64,000 bases of DNA from Miscanthus floridulus (Eukaryota; Streptophyta; Magnoliopsida; Poales; Poaceae), in assembly GCF_019320115.1 (NCBI RefSeq), contig NC_089581.1:69048485-69112484 (forward strand), read 5' to 3'. Each line of letters begins with the position of its first letter. The first letter of the stretch is position 1. The notes under the pieces were generated by a model. It saw only the letters and a program-made list of their open reading frames with translations. It searched no databases and was not told the origin of the DNA. Below, piece after piece: positions 1 to 10,738 of the stretch. A program made the translations under genes and the position numbers.

Positions 1-1586
1 AGGGATGGCGTATTTAGGGTCGATCATGTGCCGATATGTGTGAGCAGATGTTGCAAACAATTGTTCCCTCCACTCTCGCCACCATTGCTTATATGATTCG
101 GTGATGAAAGATACTGGTGTCCAGATGGATAGATCGACATCTGTAGTATCGGCATCGGGGGAGAGTTGCACTACCCTGCTCCAATCTATTCCGCAGGTGA
201 TTGTTTCTCTGGGTTTGATCACATCGGCAAAACAAAGTTTGATTGGCAGTTGCCCAAAAGCCAATTGACGGGATACTGCCGATGGATTGTAAAACTCATA
301 CGTGATATTGGTGTTTTTCCCGCTACCGAATGTGTTTACTGGAATTTCCCTGGGAGTAATGATGGCCATCATGAGTTCATTATCCTGATTCAGAGTGTCA
401 TCGGCAAAGTTGAAAAGAAGGGGGAATCTGTTTTCTTCATCAATGTAAGGTACCTAGGCCCTATGATCACGAGAAAGACCATTGTAGAAGCTTTGAAAGA
501 ATCTGCCGATCTGGTCTTCATTGGCCTCTGTTCTAGGGAGGACAATTATGGCTTCAACAAAATTGAGGGGTGAGTGTGTTGTCGATTCCTCATCCCCAAG
601 CACATGGTCTTCAGTAATTTCTCGTGGGAATTGTTGGGCAAAGAAGTCCCATTGCAACCGTTTGTGCATATGGGCATTTAGCCACATGTTGATGAACCAC
701 CACGGGCCTCCTAAGTTGCCGATGGGTTCGCCAAGCAAAAGTTTCTGAGACACTTGATGAAGAAGATGATAAGTGGAGCTCAGAAGGTATCGGCCAAGAG
801 GGAACCTTACACCATTGGCCAAGAGTTCAGCAGTGGGGAGGAAGGCGTTGGTTGGTCCTACTGATCGACCATAGAAGATAAATTTTTCTAACCACATATT
901 CAAGAAAGTGGCATGTTCCCTCTGGTTGACTGTCTCGGTCTTCTGGCATTCTTGAATGTATCCCGTCCAATCGCCGATGTTGTGGGTATTCACCCTATAT
1001 TCAGATTTTCTGCCATAGATGGAGCCTTCATCGGCAGTTGAAATATCCAAGCCAGTGAGCATGTAGACATCAGCAAGTGTGGGAGTAGCTGGACCATGTC
1101 CAAACATAAAAGTGTTTGTTGTGTCTGACCAGAAGTAAGCAGCTGCAATCATCATTGACTCATTCTTTTGCATATCGGTAATAGATAGCCTAATGCATTG
1201 GTCTAGCTTCCGTTCTGCCCAGTGTACTTGCATCGACCTATTAACCCTCAAGTACCAATCTTTCCACCCTTTGGTGGTTTTGGGCCAAGATCGGAATGTA
1301 TCTTTCCATAAATTCAGAGAGAAATTTTGGGCTCTAAAGGGGATTCTGTTAACCTCTGCATTAATCAGATCAGTTGGATCTAGGTTGCCCATTGGTCCTA
1401 GGCATTGGACATGCGGCTGATCGGTTGGAATAACTAATTTGTTGCGCAGTTCCTAAGTTTAGAGGATTCGGAGAACAAAAGAAAAGAAAAATTACCAACT
1501 GTATGAACTCGCAAAGACCAGAGGAATCGAGGTAAAAGGTAACAGAAGTGGAACGAAAAAAAAGGGACATCGAAGTTGATTGCCAT
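1..1586 (-). pseudogene. Plant mobile domain (PMD, aminotransferase-like) antisense ORF of the gypsy element, partial
   Basis: On the minus strand a long reading frame runs from an acceptor at 1453-1454 (exon from 1452, beginning ELRNK) to the window edge. It contains the motifs GNLDPTDL, FRSWPKTTKGW, MIAAAYFWSDTTNTFMFGHG, PTLADVYMLTGLDI and GGPWWFINMWLN, typical of the plant mobile domain (PF10536). A single in-frame TAG (454-456) interrupts it. The same frame then stays open to base 1 with further PMD-like sequence (ending near FITESYKQWWREW), so the protein continues outside the window. The 5' exon is less clear: an ATG at 1586 (MAINFD) lies downstream of a minus-strand TATA box, but no strong splice donor is visible. 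The domain is shared between host MAIN-type genes and transposons; here its antisense position before a 3' LTR makes it an element-borne copy. The stop could be a CAG-to-TAG mutation or lie at an exon edge (AG|GT follows). Confidence 0.75.
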
Positions 1587-1750
1587 TATCTTGAGGTAGA
1601 TGGGGGCACGAGCCAGAGACTCGAGGTTGACGCTAGAGAAGAGTTCTTGTTGGTTGAGGTCGCACAGTTGTTCATTGGAGTCGCCGCCGGAAAGAGAAAA
1701 TGTCAAAGATTGGAGTCTGAGGGTAGAAGACGAGCATTCCGGAGAAATCT

Positions 1751-1757
1751 ATTTATA
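1751..1757 (-). promoter_or_regulatory. TATA box for the antisense PMD ORF
   Basis: The minus strand reads GCTTATAAATAG here. It lies about 165 bp upstream of the ATG at 1586 and faces into the PMD ORF, opposite to the element's own transcription. This suggests that the ORF had its own promoter. Confidence 0.45.
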
Positions 1758-2164
1758 AGCCGCTTGGAGTAGGGGTATTTTGGACTTATCTCTATACCGC
1801 GCGCATGTAGGTCGAGGTGGTTCAGATGGATATGGTAACTGTTCGCATGATAATCAGGGGATTGTACAGATGAGTTGATGGCAAGTAATCATGACTTGGA
1901 AGAGATATTGGTACAGGATATTTTAATTCTGAAAGTGGTGGCATTATTATGTTAGGATCTTACCGATGGATTATTGTTTTGGTATCTTAATCATAATCAA
2001 GGCAAGAGTGGTTGGCAATTGTGCGATATTTACTAAGGTGCGTGAATCAGGATTAGATTTGATAACAGATCAAGTTTTGGCTTGAAGGATGAGTTACGGT
2101 AATTGGGCGAAGGCAAACGTTATCTAGAGTAAATTTCGGAGCATTAATGGTTTTATACTCCGAA

Positions 2165-2177
2165 ATTGGGGGGCATG
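2165..2177 (+). other. Polypurine tract of gypsy element
   Basis: ATTGGGGGGCATG directly precedes the LTR start at 2178. Its plus-strand position fixes the element's orientation. Confidence 0.6.
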
Positions 2178-2944
2178 TGTTGACACCGTTCTTTGCACGT
2201 GTCAAAATGATCAGAGTGGGCTAATCTGTAGGAGGAAAGTTACTATATACACTGACAGCCGATGAAAATCAGCTTGTAAAGATGGTTGCCGATGAGTGGT
2301 GGTGATCGATGGAGAGGTTGATTTAGACTCGGGCGTTGCCGATAAGGTTGGAGATGTTATTGTCGATGCCGATGAAGGAAGGCTTGAAGACTACTGCCGA
2401 TGAAACAAGAAGTATGCCGATGGAAAGGAGGTTGGTGAGATTTCCATCGTAATCGAGGCGGACAGGGAAATAGATAGGAGTTGATTTCCTTTTCTATATT
2501 TGTTAGAGTATGATTCATGTAAGAGTCGCGTGTTTCCTTAGATATGGACTTGGTGTCCTAGTTGTGTTTGGTTATGTCTTTTTAGATCAGGGTATAAATA
2601 TAGATTGAGGGGCAATGTAATAGAGATATCAACCAACATCAAAACCAATTTTTACTACTATTTGCATCTACTTACTTTTCGGCGACTTCGTCAATTTGCA
2701 TATTTTTCCTTTTTACGAGTTCTCATTGATTTAGCAAGTTGCATAGCTTCAGTGTGACCTTCGGCGATTCTAGAGTTCCGTGTGAGTACCTCTTGGCCAT
2801 GACTTCTAGGCGTATCGCTGTTGTTAGGACCAAAGTGCTCGTATCTTCATCCTTGTCGATTAACAGGTCAAATCGACTGGCACACTTTGGATATCGATTC
2901 GGGTATTAGCCCTTTGTGTTTGCAGATCCACTTTTGCATCAACA
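2178..2944 (+). repeat. 3' LTR of gypsy element (767 bp)
   Basis: The LTR starts TGTTGACACCG and ends GCATCAACA, giving a six-base inverted terminal repeat TGTTGA/TCAACA. GCCGATG words recur at 2287-2425. A TATA box (TATAAATA, 2593-2600) precedes the presumed R region. The partner LTR is outside the window. The five bases after it are CTTTC. Confidence 0.75.
2593..2600 (+). promoter_or_regulatory. LTR TATA box
   Basis: GGGTATAAATATAG lies about 350 bp before the LTR end, in the position expected for the U3/R boundary of this LTR. Confidence 0.5.
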
Positions 2945-3735
2945 CTTTCTTAGTAATATCCCTTATGTGTAGATATGAAGTTGATCTTAGCCATGATTAC
3001 TAGGTGTAATTGCACTAATCAATGTATGCTTTGACTTATAATTAAGAATGACTTAGGAATTATTCCTCTAATATTCCACCTAACCATGCTAATGCCATAG
3101 AAAGGAGTACTCTGAGTGATCAATGACTAGTTATCAAGCACTATATATATATACACCTCTTGACTTACCCCTGCTGTGAGTAGAATATTGGTTATGGTTT
3201 ACTTCTCTATCAATAGTATAAGTTATCAATATATGTCCTTACCAGACCATTCTTGTGGTAAAAAAATATAAATAACGATACCTAGAATACTCACAGGCAT
3301 TGTTCGCCTAAACGGTCATTTAGCCCATTTAAACATTGTGTAAACGCTACACGGTGGTGCGTCGTTTTTGTTTAATCACCCGTTTACCCCGTTTAATTGG
3401 CCGTTTAGCCCGTTTAATGGGATGTTTTGCCCGAATAATGGCTAAACGGTAGGTGACCGACTGTTTACCGTTTAGCATTTAGGAAAACACTTCTCATGGG
3501 TGAAGTGCTACAATGGAATAATTATCTGTGCGCTTATAGATTACTTTCATTCATATATATCTGTATATTCTTCCTAGTCATATAAAATAATAAAGAACTA
3601 CTCAAGTGGTAATACTAGGTACTACCAACAAGCATCTCTGGCATCATCACTAGGGATGACAACCTGGTAAAGTAATGTTAAGAGATGTAGACATACATTA
3701 GGTGACTATTAAAACAAGTGACAATTAATAAATAC
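2945..3735. other. Gene-free spacer with a GTTTA-rich repeat patch
   Basis: No coding sequence is supported. At 3300-3480 the words CGTTTA, GTTTAGCCCGTTTAA and TAAACGG recur many times on both strands, which looks like the subterminal part of a DNA transposon, but no terminal inverted repeat or TSD could be fixed. A short TA run lies near 3146. The segment separates the gypsy LTR from the truncated Sirevirus LTR and could hide a deletion breakpoint. Confidence 0.4.
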
Positions 3736-4185
3736 CAACACTAACCACAAAGTGTAAAACTTGTGTGCACGTGTGTTAGTATTTTTCAAAGCATTTTACA
3801 AGGGTCAAAGCTAGCACACTAGGTTCCTAAATGCATATGCAAGAACAGTGTCACCAAGTGGCACTTGATAACCACTTAGCCAAAGATTTCCCCTCTTTAT
3901 AGTAAGGCTATCGATCCTAAATCACTCACACCCTCTATGGTGTCTTGAGTGCAAACCAAAAATGGCTCCTATCATTATACCTTTACCTTGAGCCCATTTT
4001 TGTTTTTCTCTTTCTTCTTTTCCAAATGTGAAGCATGATCATCTTCATTTCATGTCCACCTTCATCACCATGGACCTCTAACTTGCTCCACCACTTGGAT
4101 TGGAGCACCTTATCTAATTCACACACTTAGATCAAAGGTTAGTCCTAAGTTTCATCAATTATCCAAAATCAAACTAGGGCTTTGA
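3736..4185 (-). repeat. Truncated 3' LTR of the Sirevirus (about 450 bp)
   Basis: It matches 46108-46557 almost base for base, from the words AAAGTGTA AACTTGTGTGC to CTAGGGCTTT. Homology stops near 3736, so about 1.4 kb of the LTR is missing. The terminal CA has become GA (CTTTGA at 4180-4185 versus CTTTCA at 46552-46557). The minus-strand TATA-like CTATAAAGAGGGG is present around 3892-3904. Confidence 0.85.
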
Positions 4186-4677
4186 ATCTCCCACTTTTTG
4201 ATAATTGATGACAACTTATTTACAAAGATATTCAATGAAATCTTTTTGGATTCATGTTGCTTGCCCAAGCATATTACCATGTGTAGAGGTTATAGACAAG
4301 TTTTATCAACCCAAATTGGTAGTATTAGCTCCCCCTACATATGTGCTAAGAGTTTGGATTTGAAAGCTTGCACATATACATGGATTGGAAGTTTGGGAGA
4401 GTAATAGCTACCAAATGATGCTAAGGTGTAAAGAAAGGACCTTTGAAGTGTGATACCAATTAGAGTTGCCATTTGAACACCATCCTTAGCACCATGATTT
4501 GCTAAATATCACTTGAAAAGCAAAGATAAACTAGATACCTTGTGAGATCAACATTAGAAGCAAGGTTCTAGTACCTCTTGTAAAAGATCAAGAAATATCT
4601 AGCTATCCTATGCATGCTAGTTTTCATTGCACCAATTATTTTCTATAATCTAGCATACACCACACAAGCATAGATGG
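4186..4677 (-). other. Sirevirus 3' non-coding region with PPT
   Basis: The minus strand reads CAAAAAGTGGGAGAT immediately before the 3' LTR, the usual Sirevirus PPT context. A second purine run (GGGGGAG, minus strand) lies near 4330. The region continues after the gypsy insertion at 21158-21732, where three more CTCCCCC words occur. Multiple PPT-like repeats are a described Sirevirus feature. Confidence 0.7.
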
Positions 4678-6291
4678 TGTCAGTGTTTCGAGTAAACACC
4701 AACGAGTAAATTTGTATTATTGCGCGTTGGGCCCGGATGGTGTGCTAAAAGACACAAGGGTTATACTAGTTTGGGCCAAATGTCCCTACGTCCAGTTTGT
4801 GGCTACTACTCATGTTATTAGCACCGAAAAGTTTGTAGTAGGGGTTACAAATGGGCGAGAGAGGGACAGGTCCCAAGTCTCTGATGGAATGGTTGAAAGG
4901 GCGCTGAGAGCTTGGTTACTACTTAGCTATGTCTGATGAGATGCATGGTGTGTTGAATCGATCTGTGCCTTAGTGGGGTGTCCTGTCTCTAATTTTATAG
5001 TCCAAGGGGAAGCAGGGTTTACAAATAGGAGAAAGAAGAAAAACCAGAGGCTAAGGAGGTCCTTCATAGATGTTGGGTCTTCCTTTTACTCTGAGCCAGC
5101 CTCATTGACATGGTAGACAGTGCCAGGGATAGCTCCATGCCAGGTGCATGTCTGCTGATCCTAATAGGGCCATGCTCTAGCTTTATCATCAAGTTGTCAC
5201 ATCCCATCCCATCCTAGTGGGCGGCACGATAGACCAGGGTGCTAAACCGTGACCCTAAGGGGAGCAGACATCAAAGTGACCCCTTGTCCATTGTCATAGA
5301 TGATGTGAGTTTCCTCCTGGACCATAGTGGTTGTCGCATGCTTCTATCAGGATCCATGGCTAAGAGCAAATGCCAGCGCCCATAACACTGTAAGACAAAT
5401 GTCGGCGCCCACAATATTGTTCGAGCTCTAACATGCCTGGAAGGGCTTAAAGCACCCATTTTGTCATATCCTAACGGTACTTTCCTACAGTCATGTTGGG
5501 TATGGTCCTCGGTATTGTGGTTGCCTTGAGTGCCCTGCCTTGTCTGCGTGCGTAGTTATGAAGGAGCAGCGTGTAGTCATCAGGTGAGGTAGAGTCTACC
5601 CTCAGACGTCGGGCGAGGCAGAGCCTACCCTCAGACATCAAGCGAGGCAGAGCCAGCCCTCAGATGTCGGGTGAGGTAGACCTAGCCCTCAAACATTGGG
5701 TGAGGCAGAGTCTACCCTTAGACGTCGGGCAAGGCAGAATCAGCCCTTAGATGTTGGGCGAGGTGGAGCCAGCCCCCTGAGGGTTGGGTGAGGTAGAGCT
5801 AACCCTCGGTCGTTGGACTAGGCGGAGCCAACCCCTAGGGGTCAGGTGAGGCAGAGTCTGCCCTCAGACGTCGGGTGAGGCAGAGTCTATCCTTGGACGT
5901 CGGGGGAGGTGAAGTCTATCCTTAGACATCGAGTGAGGTGGAGCCTGTCCTCAAACATTGGGTAAGGCGGAGTGTATCCTCGAATGTTGGGCGAGGCGGA
6001 GTCGGCCCTCAGATGTCGGGTGAGGCAGAACCTGCCCTTAGACATCAGGTGAGATGGAGCCAACCCCCAGGGGTTAGGCAAGGCAGAGCTAACCCTTGGT
6101 CATTGAGCTAGACGGAGCATGCCCTCAGACATCGACCGAGGCAGAGCCAGCCCCTAGGGGTTGGGCAAAGCATAGCTAACCCTTGGTTGTTGGGCTACAG
6201 GTGTAGTCACATTCTTTCTTGCTCGGAAGCATCAATGTTTGATGGTTATCTGCTCCTACTCTTTGGGTATCCCAGTATCTGGTCCCCGACA
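4678..6291 (-). repeat. 3' LTR of the gypsy element (1614 bp)
   Basis: On the plus strand it runs from TGTCAGTGTTTCGAG to GGTCCCCGACA; read on the minus strand it begins TGTCGGGGACC, the common start of RIRE2-type LTRs. It is collinear with 19570-21152 with many transitions and some indels. A minus-strand TATA (GACTATAAAATTAG) lies at about 4991-5003. Much of 5570-6200 is a degenerate tandem repeat. Confidence 0.9.
5570..6200. repeat. About 30-bp degenerate tandem repeat inside the left LTR
   Basis: The unit resembles GTCGGGCGAGGCAGAGCC followed by TRCCCTCAGAC, repeated roughly 20 times with much substitution. The matching block in the other LTR (20465-21060) differs in repeat order and in copy sequence. 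Confidence 0.7.
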
Positions 6292-6625
6292 GTAGCCCTC
6301 GAGCCCCCAGGTGATTTAGATAGAATTGCTCGGGGGGTGATTTGACTTGCTAGAGGGTGTGCGTGAGCGCACTTGATGGGTGTAACCCCCAAGCCCATAG
6401 GTGGTTTGGATAGAATCTCCTAAGGAGTGTTTTGACTTGCTAGAGGGTGCACACGAGTTCACCCAATGGGTGTAGCCCCCGAGCCTCTAGGTGATTCAGA
6501 TAGTATCACCCAAGGGGTGATTCGACTTGCTAGAGGGTGCACATGAGCTCACTCGTCGGGTGTAGCCCCAGAGCCTCGGGTGATTCAGATAGAATCACCC
6601 AGGGGGTGATTTGACTCTTCGTGGG
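6292..6625 (-). repeat. PPT and about 95-bp tandem repeat next to the 3' LTR
   Basis: The minus strand reads GGGGGCTCGAGGGCTAC directly before TGTCGGGGACC, the canonical PPT of this group. The block GAGCCC(C/T)NAGGTGATT...GATTTGACTTGCTAGAGGGTGC, including the PPT-like CCCCCGAGCC, recurs about 3.5 times, so several PPT copies exist in a row. Confidence 0.7.
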
Positions 6626-7062
6626 TATGGTAGTGAGATTTGGTGGTTTTGTTAGCTGAATAGCTTAAATGGGACCCTAGTATCCCATTCATGGGGATCC
6701 ACCTAGGGTCCGCCCTGCTGAGACAAGATCATGGACTGAGACTCCCTCGAAGCTCGTGCGCCTAAATTTTGGCCACTCGTGGGCCCATTCTTCGTTGTCA
6801 GGCTTCCTTAGGATGGCTGTCGAAACCATTAGGCCAGCCCTTGAACTCATTGGGCCTAGGCAGGCCAAAGAAACACTTTTTGACCCCTATCCCTTCTGCT
6901 GGTAAAGAGTCCTGGTCCGTCAGGGGAGGCAAAACGTCCAGCGCATCTTCGGTGGGAAAGGATAGGGATTGAGGGCCTCATATCCTGCAACATGACATGG
7001 TGGTGGATCATGGTAGGCATGGAGATCTAGGCGGATAGTTGCCTTCCTCGTATCTGTTGCCC

Positions 7063-7070
7063 CTATAAAA
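7063..7070 (+). promoter_or_regulatory. TATA box for the antisense ORF
   Basis: CCCCTATAAAACC lies about 140 bp upstream of the ATG at 7208, on the strand opposite to the retrotransposon's own genes. Confidence 0.5.
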
Positions 7071-7207
7071 CCAAAGGGTTTGCCCCTAGGGTTTTGTACT
7101 TTGCCTCCTTGCCTTCGCATCTGCAACCTCCACCACCAATCACCCAAGTTCCGTGCATCCACACCATAGCCATCGTCTAGTTCGCATCCACCCACCCCAA
7201 TCATTCA

Positions 7208-10200
7208 ATGGAGCCGTGGTGCAGATCCAACATCACCCTCTAGTGCCTGGATGGCCTTGTCCACTATGATCTTCTCTATGCATGGACTGCCACCGAGGAG
7301 TGGTAGCTACCCAGCGATGAGGACGTGCCATTGCCGCCCGAAGGCTATGTTGTGTCCTTCGCTCACTTCCATGAGCGGAGATTTGTCACCCCCACCCATA
7401 AGTTCCTCTAGGGGTTGCTGCATTACTACAAGGTGGAGCTATAGCACCTTAATCCCAATGGGATCTAGCACATTGTGGCGTTCGTCACCCTGTGTGAGGG
7501 GTTCCTAGGGATCAACCCCCACTTTGACCTGTGGTGGTATTTCTTTGCCATCACCCTCCTAAAGAAGCGGAGAAGAAGCAGGAGCTGAGCGTGCTGATAG
7601 GATGCACCGACATCTAGCTTCGTAACAACTAGGTCAACGAGTACCTACCGATGAGTCTATCAACCTCCAACAAGGGGTGGCATTCGCATTGGTTCTATGT
7701 TAGGAATGACACAGCCGCCCCCTTGCTAGAGTTCACCAGGCACCTCATCGAAGAGGTCCCGGACTCGTGGAGAAGTGGGGGTGCTAGAGAAACATAAGAA
7801 GAGGATCCAGGACCATCTTGCCACCATCTACATTCTGAAGGAGAGGGGCATGAAGGGGTTGGGGATCATCGGTGCCTATCACACAAGGAGGGTGGTGCCG
7901 TTGATGAGGTGCATGCTTCCCCTGCACATGATGGTGCCCGGGGCATCATGTGGTGGGATGGTGCTTGTCGAGGGAGTGCACTCCCCCTTCGAAGTGGCAT
8001 AGCACATCAAGGAGGCGATGGATCCTTCTCGGGATGATGACGGTGCTATTCTCAATTTTGTGTATCCAGTGCTAGGGCATCCCCAAATGCGGCTAGAGCC
8101 AGGGCACATTGTCTTCATAAGTTCTCTTTCCTCATGCCTCTTTTTTAATTGAACTCCTGACCCCTTGATGCTGATATTGATATAGGGGGACCAACCAAAG
8201 AAACTTGTCCTTATGGATCACCTAGCCCCACTACCAAAGGATCTGCTCATGGTGACGGCGAATCACACCATGCCCAAGTGGCAGAGGAAGGCCAAGGAGG
8301 ATGAGAGGAGGAAGAAGCAACAAAAGTTGCGGGCACGAGAGTGAGGAGAGGAGACTGATAGTGATGATGATGACAACGATGAAGGAGATGATGAGGTAGT
8401 TGCCGACACCGAGTGGGGTGACCTAGAGAGTGAGGATACACTGACAGGCATCTGCTTGTTTGTGCAGGGGCCTTTCCCATTCCACATGGGGGAAAGCATG
8501 CCCATGGGGCCGGCGGAGATGGGCCAAACCATTGGCCTTCCCTAAGAGACAGCAGGAGTAGGTAGGTCTACCGCCATGCTCAAGATGCCAGTGGAGGGGG
8601 GGTGGCCCTGCCATCGCACCTCAAGAGCCATCAGGGGCGGGTTGATCCGCCGCCACGCCTGAGGTGTCGGTGGAGGGGAGCAGCTTCGCTGTCGCACTCT
8701 CAAACATAAGGGAGTTGAGCCCATCTACTCGGGAGTAGGGGGTGGGATCCAAATGGCCCCGCCCTAACAAGGTGTAGCAAGGACCCAGAGGTTGGTCCCC
8801 CAAACGCCTCCACCGCCCGACAGCGCCGAGGTAAGTCACCAACTCCACTACTTTCTTTGTTTTGCTCTATTTTTTAGCGTGCCTTATGCCTTTTAACTCT
8901 TGCAGCATCGTGAGATGGGTCGGATGGGGCACTTCTTTGGTGCTGGCACCCAAGAAGAGCGTCACCACTTAGGCAATGCGGTGGTCATCGCCCGACATCC
9001 CTCTTATTTTGGGCAGGAGCAGAGATGGTGTCATGGCCTTGTCGGCTGGTCAGGCGCAGCCTGTGGTGGTGCCTGTGCCCTCGGTGGGTCAAGTGGGCAG
9101 CGAGGCTAAGGGTATGCCCTCGGAGGTCACCGACCAACCGACGATGGAAGCGATTCCGCTGCCGACATCGGAGCGGGCGGAGCTAGCGATCGCGCTCGTT
9201 GTGTCGACCATGGTGGGTGCAGTGCAGCAGGACAAGGTCCCACCAATGGAGGCAAAGGTGATAGTGGCTATGATAGATCGGTCACAATTAGAGGCTACGA
9301 TGGTGGCACCTGAGGCAACAGCGCGACTCATGCTACCAGCGGCCCGAGAGACGACGCCCATCATGGGCAGGATGGAGGGGGCATGGCTAAGGGATCCCTG
9401 GACACTGTAGTGGTTATCGAGGGGACCAGTGGGGAATTGTCCCTAGCCTTGACATTGGGAGGCAGCCACCCACCTGCGTGGGATGAGCCCTTGCTCTGGT
9501 GGGGGAGCCCGTAGGACCTGTCGTCAGAACTCTTCATGCTCGATGATGCCGCTGAGGGCATGGAGTAGGAGAGTCTCAACGAGGGGATCATAGCCATGTT
9601 GGAAGCTCCTAACCAAGCCAGGGGTGCCATACGTGACATCATCATTCCCACCAGCCAGGTATTCACTTAATCTTGCCTCTTGCTCCCTTCTTTCGTCATC
9701 TATTTTTGTGTTCTGACCACCGTCTTTTTTCAGTCTCTTATTGCTCACAGCTGGGAGAAATCCTGGTTCCTTCACAAACATAAGGAGGACTAGGACCACC
9801 TCATCAATGAGGCACAGCTGCATAGAGATGTGACTACCTAGCTCCGACTGAGGGTGGCTGAGTTGAATCCCCTCACCATGGAGGCAGACAATCTTCGATA
9901 GCGGGAGGTCGAGGCCCGCTGGGACACGGAGGATGCCGAGAAGTCTTTTGAGGAGCTATCGAAAAGGGTGCAGTGAGATGAGGAGGAGGATGCCAGAGTC
10001 TGGAAGGAGTAGGGTGAGCTACTCTAGAGGGATGCCGAGGCCCGCTAGTGAATCTTTGACCTTTTGGCCGAGGCTAAGAAGAAGCAGGAGCTAAGGCTAG
10101 GAGCCAAGGAGAGGTACATGGCCCTAGAAAAGAGGTCAAAACTAGATGCTAAGACAGTCGCCTGGCTACATAGGGAGCACGACAAGATGCGCTAGACCTC

Positions 10201-10738
10201 GAAAAGGCTCCTCTCAGAGTGCGTCTCAGCCCACGGGGAGCGTGACTAGGCCATCAGAGAGCGTGATGAGGCACAACAAAGGATCAGCTCACTCCAGGCC
10301 GAGCTTGGAACCGCAAAAGCCTAGAAGCTAGAGGCCAAGGGCACCACTGCCGAACTAGCCACAGATCTTGCCGAGGCAAGGGGTCTTCTTTAGGTGGAGT
10401 GCGATGAGCTCGATGTCCTGAAGGTTGCGCTCAACGTAGTCTATGATGACCTGTAGGTGGTGCAGGCGAAGGGGACCAGCTCGCTCGTGGCCCATGCCAT
10501 AGATATCATGGTGTGGGTGCATCAGCTCGAGAAGGAAGCCCTTTGCTCAGGGATCACCCAAGCCTTCACCATCGCCCGCTCGCATTATGATGAAAGCATT
10601 GACTTGGAGACGATGAGCCTCGGCTTTGCGCCTGGCTACGAAGCCTCTGAGCTGGATGAAATAGAAGCGGCGGTGGCTCCTCTTATGCAAAACCTGGTGA
10701 GTAGAGTCGAAGACATAGTTCTCCCCCAAAGGGGATAG
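7208..10738 (+). pseudogene. Antisense ORF (putative gypsy-type transposon protein, PF04195-like), decayed
   Basis: From ATG 7208 the frame reads sequence typical of the PF04195 family: GYVVSFAHFHERRF, PTHKFL-GLLHYYKVEL and NPNGI-HIVAFVTLCEGFLGI. Five in-frame TAG codons lie at 7241, 7304, 7409, 7442 and 7466, each where relatives have Gln. A probable intron lies around 8115-8190, ending GATATAG. The 8870-9660 part is Pro/Ser/Thr-rich. The 9780-10450 part is a charged coiled-coil-like region (HLINEAQLHRDVT, EADNLRQREVEAR, again with TAG for CAG). The 3' end (10457-10738) is open for 93 codons and ends in DIVLPQRG. Its position between integrase and the 3' LTR, in antisense, is typical for Tat/Retand elements. 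The function of the protein is unknown. Confidence 0.8.

Larger units (their letters stand above)
1..2944 (+). mobile_element. Ty3/gypsy retrotransposon, 3' part only, with antisense PMD ORF
   Basis: The right boundary is defined by a purine-rich tract followed by an LTR (2178-2944) with TGTTGA/TCAACA ends. The 5' LTR, gag and pol lie to the left of the window, so no TSD can be checked. Between the missing pol and the 3' LTR sits an ORF in antisense. This arrangement is known from plant Tat/Retand-type gypsy elements with extra ORFs. Many GCCGATG/CATCGGC words recur through ORF and LTR. The clade assignment is inference, because no RT is visible. Confidence 0.75.

Noticed and set aside
1548..1772. 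Plus-strand ORF over the PMD 5' region
   Set aside because: It runs antisense to the PMD promoter and first exon, without a recognisable domain.
4712..4936. 74-codon ORF repeated at 19604-19828
   Set aside because: It is the same LTR sequence in the two LTRs of one element, not a duplicated gene.
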